Assembly (NCBI RefSeq): GCF_001039355.2
Contig: NW_019775451.1
Location: 74,781 to 120,959 of the forward strand
From: Lingula anatina
Taxonomy: Eukaryota > Brachiopoda > Lingulata > Lingulida > Lingulidae
Direction of reading: 5' to 3'
Length of the DNA stretch: 46,179 bases
This document shows positions 1 through 10,009 of this stretch, piece after piece (within the stretch, counting starts at the first letter, position 1; each line of letters starts with the position of its first letter). The position numbers and the translations under genes are program-made. The notes beneath the pieces were generated by a model, which searched no databases, was not told the origin of the DNA, and saw nothing but the letters and a program-made list of their open reading frames with translations.

Positions 1-770
1 CAGGTGTACTTTTATGTTAAAACTTGGCGTGACACATGCCAGTATACCAGACAGCCTATTGTCTCAGTTACAGAAGCCCAGATGTTCAGATTGTCCCAGA
101 AATAATTGTAAGCAGGGATCTTATCTATTGGTCGGTTATCTGTTCACCACAACGTTTATATGACTCAACACCGTTATGGTACCGTTTTTGTAACGTTACA
201 AAACGTTTTGTGTTTGATGGGTTCCTGGTTTTTACAAGGTCTCTGGGGTACACTGAAGTTTTGGTAGCAAACTCCATAAAACAATAATTAGATGTTGGCA
301 TTTCAGGTGGCACACTGACTACATTTGAGAAGTGCAAATAACATCAATTTACAGCCATACAGGAAACTTTTATTCTGTGCAAGACGTTTCTATTTGCGCT
401 GTCGATCGTCGCCAGAGGCAAACTTGTAAGTTGCCCTTACAAATCTTCTTCACACCCCGAATATTTAAGACATTTTTTTACCAACGTGGAATAGGATCAC
501 TGATGTTTGATCCAATTCTTGACCATGAAGCATCTAACGCGTGATAACAAAACATCGTAGGATTATAACGTTTGAATTTGAATAAATTTTCAAAATAAAT
601 ATATCGGGCGGAAGATGTCGAGCAGTCACGGAGATATGACGTCATGCATGACCCCGTTAAGCAAGTCTTCTTGTTGTTTTAAACCCGCGTTATACCCTAG
701 GTTCATTTCTTCGGTTTGAGGTCTAAAATAATTGCCATTGATTATAAGGGTATCCCAAAGTAACGAACAC
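1..770. other. Left edge, non-coding, nothing recognised
   Basis: No open frame here resembles a known protein, and the short frames overlap one another on both strands as expected by chance. No microsatellite, inverted repeat or RNA gene was seen. It may be intergenic DNA downstream of the minus-strand P450 gene. Confidence 0.5.
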
Positions 771-774
771 AAAT

Positions 775-1965
775 AATTTATTTATTTATTTATTTATTTA
801 TTTATTCCCACCTCAAGGATTAAACACACAAGACATAAAATCACACACATTAAAAAATTAAAATGCTCAAGTTAAAAGTCATAAACAGATATTAATATTT
901 ACAGATAAACGCAGTGGCAGATTTAGAGGGAGGTGATGGGGGTCCTGCCCCCCCCCCCCCCTCCTTCGATTTCGGAAAATCCAATGGCCCCTTTTGAAAT
1001 TAGAATTTTGACTAGCTGAATCATAGTTCTAAACCGCACCAAATGGCATCGTGCGCCCTCTAAAATACCAAATTTTTACGAGGCCCTTCAGCGGGCCCCG
1101 AAACCGATGCCAAGTGTGTATGTGTTGGAGGATGGGGGGGAGGGATGCTTCGCATCGGCAAACAGGCCTCATAAACGGATTAGGCGTTTCCTAGCACGAG
1201 CCTCAGATTCCCGAGCGCAAACGCCAATATTAACGAGCCGCACCTCAGATTCACAAGCACAACGTAAAGCCAACGAGCACAAACTTAGCGCTGCCAAGCA
1301 CTAGCCGTTGATCCGCTTATCTACCCGTTCGGTATGTTCCGTATGAGCCGAAGGTTGTCGAGAACGCATTGCTGCTGTATAAATACGCGGTATGGATAGT
1401 GGAATATACTCATGCAGTACTTTGGAATGTTTTGAGAATTTTTTATATAATCTACGTTTATTTTGCTCAGGTTAAAATATTGATAGATGGCAACAGATAT
1501 TTCTGAGTCGGTGAAAATAGTCGATGAATCATTTTTTTACGTGCGTCCTATTTATCATTTGCGTAGCGTCATTATTTAGGGGCGGGAAAAGAGACAGAAA
1601 GGGGAGAGAATGTAACTCGTTTGCGCCCAGAAATCTCTGAAAGTTCGACCGTTATGTCTCTTGTATCTTGAAAATAGTCCTGAGTTGATTAAAAGAACCC
1701 GTATGTAAGCAGCCAGGGCCCCGGATGGAAGCTGGACAAATAGATAGTGCTTGGCAACGCTAAGTTTGTGCTCGTTGACTTTACGATGTGCTTGTGAATC
1801 TGAGGTGCGGCTCGTTACTATTGGTGTTTGCGCTCGGGAATCTGAGGCTCGTGCTCTGCAACGGTAATTATCGTTTATGAGGCCTGGCAAACCCCCCTTC
1901 AATTAATCCTGGGTCCGCCCCTGTAAACGACAGCAAATCTTGACCGATAAGCCGGAGTTATTAAG
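775..1965. repeat. Duplicated block, copy 1 (interspersed repeat plus hAT-like insertion)
   Basis: This block starts with a (TTTA)n tract (777-806), continues into about 100 bases of AT-rich repeat, is interrupted by a hAT-like element at 912-1923, and ends at GTTATTAAG. The same order recurs at 1995-3189 with scattered substitutions. Read on the minus strand, the AT-rich part ends in GGTGGGAATAAATAAAT-type sequence, which looks like the 3' tail of a non-LTR retrotransposon; that identity is inferred from the shape of the tail only. The two copies share the flanks and target site of the inner insertion, so they are copies of one locus rather than independent insertions. Confidence 0.8.
912..1923. 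mobile_element. hAT-like non-autonomous DNA transposon, copy 1
   Basis: The left end reads CAGTGGCAGATTTAGAGG. The right end, reverse complemented, reads CAGGGGCGGACCCAGGATTA, so the termini match as an imperfect inverted repeat CAGKGGCRGAYYYAG. The element is flanked directly by TAAACG on both sides (906-911 and 1924-1929). Inside is a second, much longer inverted repeat: about 145 bases at 1161-1305 are nearly the reverse complement of 1747-1886. No transposase frame is present. The CAG-ending termini suggest hAT, but hAT normally makes an 8-bp target duplication and only 6 bp match here, so the superfamily call is tentative. Confidence 0.7.
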
Positions 1966-1993
1966 AGCGCATTCTCAACGAATTAAGCCAGGC

Positions 1994-1994
1994 N
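1994..1994. other. Single-N contig joint between two copies of one block
   Basis: One N sits between a short unique stretch (1966-1993) and the (TTTA)n tract that begins the second copy of the preceding 1.2-kb block. A single N between near-identical sequences is typical of a scaffolder placing two contigs whose overlap was not merged. Confidence 0.75.
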
Positions 1995-1995
1995 T

Positions 1996-2026
<31 letters not shown>

Positions 2027-3189
2027 TTCCCACCTCAAGGATTAAACACACAAGACATAAAATCACACACATTAAAAAATTAAAATGCTCAAGTTAAAAG
2101 TCATAAACAGATATTAATATTTACAGATAAACGCAGTGGCAGATTTAGAGGGAGGTGATGGGGGTCCTGCCCCCCCCCCTCTATCGATTTCGGAAAATCC
2201 AATGGCCCCTTTTGAAATTAGAATTTTGACTAGCTGAATCATAGTTCTAAACCGTACCAAATGGCATCGTGCGCCCTCTAAAATACCACATTTTTGCGAG
2301 GCCCTTCAGAGGGCCCCGAAACCGATGCCAAGTGTGTATGTGTTGGGGGGGGGGGGGGGATGCTTCGCATCGGCAAACAGGCCTCATAAACGGATTAGGC
2401 GTTTCCTAGCACCAGCCTCAGATTCCCGAGCGCAAACGCCAATATTAACGAGCCGCACCTCAGATTCACAAGCACAACGTAAAGTCAACGACCTCAAACT
2501 TAGCGCTGCCAAGCACTAGCCGTTGATCCGCTTATCTACCCGTTCGGTATGTTCCGTATGAGCCGAAGGTTGTCGAGAACGCATTGCTGCTGTATTAATA
2601 CGCGGTATGGATAGTGCAATATACTAATGCAGTACTTTGGAATGTTTTGAGAATTTTTATATAATCTACGTTTATTTTGCTTAAGTTAAAATATTGATAG
2701 ATGGCAACAGATATTTCAGAGTCGGTGTAAATAGTCGATGAATCTTTTTTTTTACGTGCGTCTTATTTATCATTTGCGTAGCGCCATTATTTAGAGGCGG
2801 GAAAAGAGACAGAAAGGGGAGATAATGTAATCGTTTGCGCCCAGAAATCTCTGAAAGTTCCACCGTTATGTCTCTTGTATCTTCCGCCATATTGAAAATA
2901 GTCCTGAGTTGATAAAAAGAACCCGTATATAAGCAGCCAGGGCCCCGGATGGAAGCTGGACAAATTGATAGTGCTTGGCAACGCTAAGTTTGTGCTCGTT
3001 GACTTTACGTTGTGCTTGTGAATCTGAGGTGCGGCTCGTTAATATTGGCGTTTGCGCTCGGGAATCTGAGGCTCGTGCTCGGCAACGGTAATTATCGTTT
3101 ATGAGGCCTGGCAAACCCCCCTTCAAATAATCCTGGGTCCGCCCCTGTAAACGACAGCAAATCTTGACCGATAAGCCGGAGTTATTAAG
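1995..3189. repeat. Duplicated block, copy 2
   Basis: This has the same order as 775-1965: (TTTA)n, AT-rich repeat, hAT-like insertion at the same TAAACG site, and a right flank ending GTTATTAAG. Substitutions and changes in homopolymer length separate the copies. Beyond 3189 this copy runs into the P450 terminal exon, whereas copy 1 runs into 28 unrelated bases before the N. The last shared bases overlap the P450 stop codon. Confidence 0.8.
2134..3147. mobile_element. hAT-like non-autonomous DNA transposon, copy 2
   Basis: It has the same termini, the same TAAACG target duplication (2128-2133 and 3148-3153) and the same internal palindrome as the element at 912-1923. It lies immediately downstream of the minus-strand P450 stop codon, so it would fall in that gene's 3' UTR or 3' flank. 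A possible minus-strand AATAAA lies inside it (2671-2676), about 510 bases past the stop. No transposase frame was found. Confidence 0.7.
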
Positions 3190-3378
3190 TCTTCTTGCCC
3201 CTACTAACCACGCAGAGCTGGTGCGCAGGAGGGGTTAACGTTGATGCGAGGGTGCCTTCTTCAAAAACAGGAGCTGAAGCGCCATTTGGGAGACGAAATG
3301 TAAACTTCTGCATCAAAAAGGTAAAGAAAAGGAAGAGCTCCATTCTAGCAAGGGGTGCTCCTACGCAAGACCGTTTAC
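3185..3378 (-). CDS. P450 exon 3 (heme-binding C-terminus)
   Basis: The acceptor TTTACAG ends at 3379. The exon completes a Gly codon (G|GT) and reads GKRSCVGAPLARMELFLFF, the second half of the heme-binding FxxGxRxCxG loop plus the L-helix. It then continues through a proline-rich C-terminal segment to SRGKKT and a TAA stop (3187-3185). The stop codon lies inside the last bases shared by the duplicated repeat block, so the repeat boundary and gene end coincide. Confidence 0.88.
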
Positions 3379-6078
3379 CTGTAAAGATATATGTTAAGTC
3401 CATTCGCTATAAAAAAATGAGAGTTGTTTATGGTAAAATAATGGTGGGATGTCATAAGTTGATTTTTCTTTGGTGCCATATTTTGGCATTAATAGTTACA
3501 ATATCCAATCATATTTTAAAATTGTCTGCAACTCACCCAGAGAAAATGGAGTGAACACATCGTGTCGTATGGTTCTTCCTCTCTCGTTCAGATGGCGCTG
3601 CGGGTCAAACTTCTCGGGATTTGGCCAACATACGGGGTCCGTCATGACAGACCACAGGTTCACAAGTACCATGGTATCTTTAGGGATGGTGTAGCCACGA
3701 AATTCCACGTCTTTAGTGGTAGAATGTGGAACCGCCAATGGAGTAACACAATTCAGACGCTGTATTTCCATGATGGTTGCCTCTGTGTACGGCAGTGTAC
3801 CTTTGTCTGTGATGTTTGGATTTCGGTCTCCTAAATTGGAGTCAATTTCTTCTTGAACTTTTGCCTGGATTTCAGGGTACATTGCCATATACAGACAACC
3901 CCATCGTAACGTTGTTGTAACAGTCTCAAAACCAGCCACAATCAGGTCGATAGCGACAGAAATAATTTGGTTTTCGGAAAATATGGTGTCCAAATTGTCG
4001 TTTCTTTCTTGTCCAATCGCTTGTGTAGGATGATATAACTCTGTTTCATTGTTATTTATTCTCACTGGTCCTTTCTCATTTGTCTTTTGGCCTCTGTACT
4101 TCAAAACGTCAGTTTTGTACGAATCGGCAAAAGATTTTATGTGATTGGAATCTTCGTGATGATTGCTTACCTGTCCTTTGAGCCATGCAATTACTTGTAG
4201 GACCAAGCGAGTGGAAACTTCATCGAATTGCTTAAGACGCGGCAATGGCAGCTTTTCCAGAAAGGGAACAAAGTTCACTATGCTCAACTTTGCGTTGAGC
4301 TCAAACATTTTGTGCACTGTATCCAGAATACCCTCATACTGAGAGTCATTATGTTCAAGATGAAATCCGAAAACTATCCCGAGTGTGATATTGGCCACGG
4401 AATCGCGTAGAATTGGATAGATATCGGTTGCCTTGCCGCCCATGTTGGTTAAATCTTTCATCAAAACTTCCAACTGTGGTTTGAAAATGGCGGATTCCAG
4501 ATTTTTCCGACCGACCCCGATTATTCGAAAAAGCCGCATGGTGTAGTGGCGCCTTTCCTCAAGTAGTCTGTCGTAGTTTTCCACCAAAATACCTAAAAGA
4601 TATACATCCTTCGTTAACACAGCTGATAAATAATCTTTTTTTTTTGGAACTAGTTTACTGTAGCTATTGCCTTACTACATTCATTACAAGTACCTTTTTA
4701 ACAAGGGACAAATACAAGTAAAAAGGGTCATATGACTAATTGTTGGAAGGTCTTCTCAATAAAAACATGTTGTTCTGTAAAAACATATAAAAGATGATTA
4801 ATTGACGTAACATTTAAAATCCAGTTACAAAATTCCAGGCGCACTTCGGTGGCTTGTAGGAAGACATATTCCTTTCTGTGTGGTCTTTGGTCACTGGTCA
4901 CTCGAGGATAAAGGTTTATCTTGACATCACGCTACACGGTAATAATAATAATGATACACTATGATGATAGTGATGCTTTAGGAAAATAATAACTCGGCTG
5001 TTATGGGAGCGGGCAGTGGAGGGGTTCATGTTTAAAGTGTCTCTGTATGATTTCGGAGATTATCGCACGTTAAAGGATAATGGACAGTTTTCGAATTTTA
5101 GAGAAACAGCTCTTACTCTGTACACTCGATATATGATATAACCGATTTCCACCATATAAACATAAGAAAAGCAAGTAGAAAAAGGTGTGTTTTAAAACAC
5201 CTCACTTCAAAATGCAAAACTAAAGCAACAGGTCTAAGTCACATGGTCAGGTGACGTCAAAATAGCTAATGCCATCTAACAGGGGAAAGAATCAGCACGT
5301 GAAGCTTTATCAAAATGGAACATTTTAATTCTTTTATTAGCACGACGAAGCTGTATGTAATTACCTTATACAAGACCACAGCGGAGGGATGAAGTCAATC
5401 CCATACAAATTTGTTATAAGGACTAGTCCATTTGCTATATTGTTTACACAGAACGGTGCTATTTGTGGTCTGCGTTTCTTAAAGTTGTCATTTTAACTGT
5501 TGTTCAATGTATTATTTTTAGTTTTTGTTGCGGTTTTTGTAAAGCTTTCATTCATGAAAACCCAGTGCTTATGCTTCAACGATGTTAAATATTTTTATGC
5601 ATTTCACCCGAAACCCAATATTTCTATTATTGTTATTATATTTTATATAAATTTATATTAATGTAAACGCGCCTGAATAACTTAATAAAAGGCAGCCCAC
5701 CTTTATAATTCACCCCCCTGTGGTGCGGCGTCCTAAATGTAAACATGTCTGGTCGTCCGCCCCGTGCTTGACCAGCGCTTCCCTGATAACGCCAAAGCCG
5801 TTCAAGACAACAACGGGGACCGTCCCGAAACGAACGCTGTATACATCGCCGTAGGTTTTCGCCCACCTGGTTAGTACAAGGTGAGCATTTCTCCCAAGAT
5901 ATGGTAAGCAGCCCAATATCGGCAACCCCCAGGGGCCAGGGGGAAGGTTCTTCCTATGTTTTCGTCGGTAAGTTTGGAAAATCATGAAAATGACCATCGA
6001 TACTAAGGTAAAGACAAGGAAAGTCCGAAGCGAGGTATAAAATACCAGTTCTTCCCAAAAGGTCTGAAGCGCGCCCAT
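3185..6078 (-). CDS. Cytochrome P450, clan-2-like, three exons, frameshifted in exon 1
   Basis: Microsomal heme-thiolate monooxygenase that would insert one oxygen atom from O2 into a hydrophobic substrate, with electrons from NADPH-P450 reductase at the ER membrane. Exons are 6078-5701, 4592-3537 and 3378-3185; introns are 1,108 and 158 bases, both phase 1 with GT-AG ends. Seen motifs are an N-terminal membrane anchor, the proline hinge PPGPWGLPILG, I-helix AGFET, K-helix EIQR, PEKFDPQRHL, and the heme loop FSLGKRSCVGAPLAR with the Cys ligand near residue 483. The summed exons are 1,628 bases, one base short of a multiple of three. This agrees with a frameshift between KHGA and GRPDMF near 5756-5764. 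The C-helix WxxxR is LxxxR. Total length, about 543 residues, is slightly long for the family (near 500). The substrate cannot be told. It may be a pseudogene or contain an assembly error. Confidence 0.88.
3537..4592 (-). CDS. P450 exon 2 (C-helix to PERF region)
   Basis: A single open exon of 352 codons. It starts at GILVENYD after the acceptor CTTTTAG and ends at FTPFSLG before the donor GTGAGT. It carries the altered C-helix (LLEERR where the family has W-xx-xR), the I-helix oxygen-activation motif AGFET, the K-helix ExxR as EIQR, and PEKFDPQRHL. An insertion-like hydrophilic stretch precedes the I-helix and may explain the above-average length. No internal stop is present, so this exon shows no gross decay. 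Confidence 0.9.
5701..6078 (-). pseudogene. P450 exon 1 (membrane anchor), with a frameshift
   Basis: The exon opens with MGALQTFWEELVFY, then a hydrophobic anchor (about residues 19-37), a basic RRKHRK stretch and the PPGPWGLPILG hinge. It stays in one frame to REALVKHGA. The family would continue with a few residues and then GRPD; GRPDMFTFRTPHH is present, but in another frame. In that second frame the exon reads on to a phase-1 donor (AAAG|GTGGGC at 5701/5700) matching the phase needed by exon 2. So both halves are clearly exonic and one indel separates them. The alternative donor after CACAGGGGG fits neither frame with exon 2. Confidence 0.8.
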
Positions 6079-6135
6079 GATATTTTTCCAGTGATACAGT
6101 ATTGTTATAGGAATGGTATGCTGCTTTCACACCGG

Positions 6136-6142
6136 TTTTATA
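6136..6142 (-). promoter_or_regulatory. TATA box of the P450 gene
   Basis: TATAAAA on the minus strand, its 5' end 64 bases upstream of the ATG at 6078. Transcription starting about 30 bases downstream would give a 5' UTR of roughly 30 bases. The call rests on motif and distance only. Confidence 0.45.
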
Positions 6143-6149
6143 CACGGAC

Positions 6150-7370
6150 ACTGACCAGTAAATCGCAAATCACGACCTTATTTTCCTTTTAAATTCACTT
6201 GTAAAATGTACTCGTATATATCAACTACTGCCAACGCACCGCCTACTTTTACGTCACTCAGCTCGTAAACAGCGAATCATAACAGGTTTTTTAACTGACG
6301 CATATATTTAGTACGTTTGGAAAGCCATTTACAGTATATACATTGTCCATTTACAGTATTTACCTGTTTCGGATGACCTGCTGAAGTTTTATAGTTACAC
6401 AAATTACCATGTTTGTTGAACGTCCTGGCTTATGTGCATGACCAAGTAGAATCCTAGCAACTTGTTGACGAAATCACAGGCAAATTTATGTTAAATATCA
6501 CGTCCCCGTTTTGGAGTGTAAAGAAACACGTTGGAAAATCGTCTCCCCTCAAAGATAATGCGGAAAAACATTGTTATGAGTCAATGCCGACGCGTCAAAA
6601 ATACACGAGGCTGCATTTATTAATTTGCACCGCCCAAAAAAGGTGCCATTTGGCAAAGTTGTTAAAAACTGCTATTTCTTACGGACAACAAGTACATCCA
6701 TAATAAATGATCATTTTTCATATTTCAAATAATTATAATTTATGATATTATCTTACATTTCAAATAATAAATATAACGAAACAATCATTTAAATTTATTT
6801 TTGCATTTAAAAAAGCAGTTTTGAAGTGATAGTCATTTTTAAATTGCGAATAGTGAGAGCCAGGCATTAAAAAGAACTCAGTGTCAAAAGTACCATCCCT
6901 AGTAAAAGTTCGAAATATCATTAAGTGCCGTACTTTTCACTAGATAGATGACCTTGATGTTGTTGCCATTTTAAATCTGCTGGATGACTAAAAACATTCA
7001 CCCGTACAGTAGTAAAAGTTCAAAACCATTTTGAGGACGTTCATGCAGTGTAGCCGGTACCCTGACACACAAAGTGCCTTGAAGCGTCTCTTGATGTATT
7101 TACCGCATTATCGTAAACATATTATTTGAGGCGTGGTTGCTAAGAAAAATAACAATAATACCTTTAATAAATGGTTGAGGGTAGGGTAATACATTACTTT
7201 TTGTTTACATATCTTACTTACATCAAAGGTACTTCAGAAACAAAATTTCAGAAATATGACATTTATATGCTCCCTTACCAAAAGAGTGTTACCCCTGCCT
7301 TATTTATGTACGCCGCTAGAAGGGTACCCATTGATTTGATTTTACTATTACGTGACATATAGGCAGCCGA
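6150..7370. other. Non-coding stretch upstream of the P450 gene
   Basis: AT-rich DNA with no frame resembling a protein and no clear repeat. It would contain distal promoter sequence of the minus-strand P450 gene, but no specific element is recognised beyond the TATA box. Confidence 0.4.
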
Positions 7371-7379
7371 TCATACACC

Positions 7380-7605
7380 CCATTTCCATAGATTTTTAGA
7401 TCGATCTATCCCTGTGGGGAGTCTCACTGGATTACTGTCAGCTTGGCCGGCTTAAGCGTCTGTCCCGCCTACTAAAAGCTGTAAAGGGGTAATTAACTAT
7501 GGTGCGCGCTCGGCTGACTGCAATTTAGCGTGAACCCCCGGGGAGTTAGGTCGATCTAAATCTCTGGGAAAGCACCCATAGTGTAAATTTGAGATATGGG
7601 TAGCA
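7380..7605. mobile_element. Foldback/MITE-like element, family A copy 1
   Basis: The left arm around 7388-7415 (TTTTAGATCGATCTATCC) is an imperfect reverse complement of the right arm around 7546-7575 (reverse complement ATTTAGATCGACCTAAC followed by CCCCGGGG). Each arm continues inward with a sequence of the form GGGA-TC-C-CTGAATTGCAGTCAG. The same arm sequence is found near 9.2 kb and 25.4 kb. No coding capacity. Exact ends and target duplication could not be set by eye. Confidence 0.5.
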
Positions 7606-7609
7606 GAAC

Positions 7610-9100
7610 ATAGTCATTGACCTACCTAGCTTGACTGAAATATCCCAACGCTAATGCTATTTTTAATATGCAGTTTCTATGTTGGGGGGAGGGGGGGCAT
7701 TTTTTGCTATGCAGTTGGCATAAGAGGGATTTCTGACCCACCGAATTGTCAGAAGGTTGGTTTGTACAGTAAGAACCAATTAAGGGTTACACAGAATTAT
7801 AACCAAACAGACACATGGGCAAGTTTGTGTAGGTAAGGAAGGGGGTCAATCTACCTGACATTTATAAGAGGGTCCTGGCCGCTATACCACCTTGCGGTCA
7901 GTGAGTTATAACATCTACTCACATCAGTCTGATGAAGGCCTATGTCCAGGTTGGTCTAAGTTAATGGAATGAAAACATTTTCAACATTCTGTCTGTTGAG
8001 CCCTGTCTCACCTATCGCATTCAACGCCATCTTTTGATTTGATAGAACATGTTTAGGTAGAAAATCTTTTGCAAGAAAAGACTCGTTCTTGTTTATTGAT
8101 AGAGAAAGGTATTTTTGAAATGTCAAAAAGCATAAATTATGTATTACGCATCACGTATGATATCAAAAAATATTCACTTTATCTTTTGTGCCGTAAGATA
8201 ATGTATCACGCCATATCGGCTTGCTTATTTAAATAAGCAAAGACATACGCTAACTACTAAGGTTGACAAATTGTGCCGTATTCATTTAAACTAGATTGGC
8301 AAAGTGACTTATCTGTTTTCATCAAATTTTTAATATATGATCGAGGAAATAATACCCCTTAAAAAGGACGTTTATTTAAATGAAGAGTTGCCAAATGAAA
8401 GTCGTGTAATATCAAGAGAAGGTAACACACGGTGTAGTTCATTTGACTTATGTTAACGAGAAAACGTTCTTCTAAACATACAACTACAGGTAATTTGTTT
8501 GGTTAAGGAAAAAATGTGAAAAAGATGTGATTGGCGTACGTTAACATAATCATTGACGTAAGGAAAATTCGTTAACTGATATATTTTGTGCTAGGATCCC
8601 CCTTAAAAGAATTAAAGCCGTTTAACTGGATGTTTTGCACAGATGATTCCTCATTTTGAATCGAAAAAAAAGAGCCTATGTATGTGATTAGTTTTTAGTG
8701 GACGCCTGTCTCGATCTATATGCGTTCGGCCTTAATTTTGGATCTCTTGTTCGACAGTTCTGGAGACATGGTTATACATGACAGAAAAAAATGAGAGAAT
8801 TTTGCTCCATTTCTTGACGCTGTTTATTTAAGTAGTTACTTAAATATTGAAAAATACTTTATTATTATGAAGTTAAGTAGTCGAAAGGCAGGTTGTAGTC
8901 TTTGAATAGGACGTAAAAATACTGTACTGGTGTCATTTTGAAACCCTGGATAATCTGCTTAGCCTGAAAGCTCATTCCCATTGCAACTACAATCCTGGGT
9001 CCAGTAACTTGAAAGCATCACTCATTGCGACCGAGCGCAAGCGTCTCGATTCCATAAATCGCCCTTACTCGCCCCATATATACATTATCGCTATTTGAAA
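7610..9100. other. Non-coding stretch, nothing recognised
   Basis: AT-rich sequence with short chance frames only. A G-run lies near 7685-7698. No repeat arms, RNA gene or splice-bounded coding exon was recognised on either strand. Confidence 0.4.
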
Positions 9101-9109
9101 TACATGTTG

Positions 9110-9350
9110 CTTTCCAGTTATGGGGCCCTGTTCCACAAGGACTCTTGTTCGCTGCAGTCAGATTATTATTTATCAGACTAACACGCCTCTTCTTGTTTCC
9201 AACACGTTCGTTGAATCACCAGCTTTTCAATTTTCTACATGTACAATGTACTCAACGCCAGGAGGAGCAGGCGTGTTAAACTGATTGCATTCAGCGAGAG
9301 TCCCTGCTGAGTTGACCGGATCAACGTAGACCGATAGTTTCATTGGGAAT
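9110..9350. mobile_element. Foldback/MITE-like element, family A copy 2
   Basis: The left arm at 9139-9161 (GGACTCTTGTTCGCTGCAG...) followed by ACACGCCTCTTC (9181-9192) is matched in inverse by the right arm, which reads GGACTCTCGCTGAATGCAAT... on the minus strand (9303-9281), followed by AACACGCCTGCTCC. The 23 bases at 9281-9303 are the exact reverse complement of 25437-25459, tying this copy to the third family member. No coding capacity is seen. Confidence 0.6.
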
Positions 9351-9754
9351 GAACCCTAACAGGCCTAAGTCCTGCAAATCCCGCCCTTGACTTACACAGA
9401 ATGGTCCCACTTAACAGGTTAAGGAGGTCAATATCGATTTCTGTCGCATTTTTTCTTTTCTGCACGTGTCAGAGTTAACAAAAGCGTTTAACTGGATACT
9501 CTGATCGGATTTGTAAAGGGTCCTATTTCTCGTGCCTTTTTGACGCACGCTCGCGTCAGGGTGGCATAGCTGATGAGCCGAGCCAAGGGTGAATTCACAC
9601 GTATCGCTCCTGAGACGGGTTTCAAAGAAAATGACCCCAAAGTTTTTTCTTATATTTAGGATACCCCCTCCCCAAAAAGATCATTATGTTTATTATAATA
9701 AAAACTATTAATAAGTAATAATAAATGAGAAAAAATTAAATCAATCCACGAGTT

Positions 9755-9831
9755 AAAAAAAAAAAAGAAATAAAGTTATTATTGAAGACCAAAAAAAAAA
9801 AAAAAAAGAAATAAAGTTATTATTGAAGACC
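9755..9831. repeat. Tandem pair of a poly-A plus 24-bp unit
   Basis: The 24-bp unit GAAATAAAGTTATTATTGAA-GACC occurs at 9767-9790 and 9808-9831. Each copy is preceded by a poly-A run (12 and 17 A). Confidence 0.9.
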
Positions 9832-9950
9832 AAAAGTTGATTTTTATGGAAAACTACAGACTTACCCCGAATTAAAATAGTCTTAATTCGGGCACAGAGA
9901 CAGACGGAGAGGGGTGGTTTCAGTGCAAGTCCACTTGCCCCCCCCTCCCC

Positions 9951-9951
<1 letters not shown>

Positions 9952-10005
<54 letters not shown>
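9952..10005. repeat. (AC)n microsatellite
   Basis: A pure CA/AC dinucleotide tract of about 54 bases preceded by a C-rich run. The frames through it are low-complexity and not genes. Confidence 0.97.
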
Positions 10006-10007
<2 letters not shown>

Positions 10008-10009
10008 GC

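Noticed and set aside
1107-1304. 65-codon frame conserved between the two block copies (also 2325-2519) and a longer antisense frame on the opposite arm
   Set aside because: They are the two arms of the internal inverted repeat of one duplicated element. Their similarity reflects DNA duplication, and no transposase motif is present.
5706-5712. Alternative P450 exon 1 donor after CACAGGGGG
   Set aside because: Neither frame of exon 1 leaves the phase required by exon 2 there, whereas the donor at 5700 (AAAG|GTGGGC) matches phase 1 and places KG-I where the family has it.
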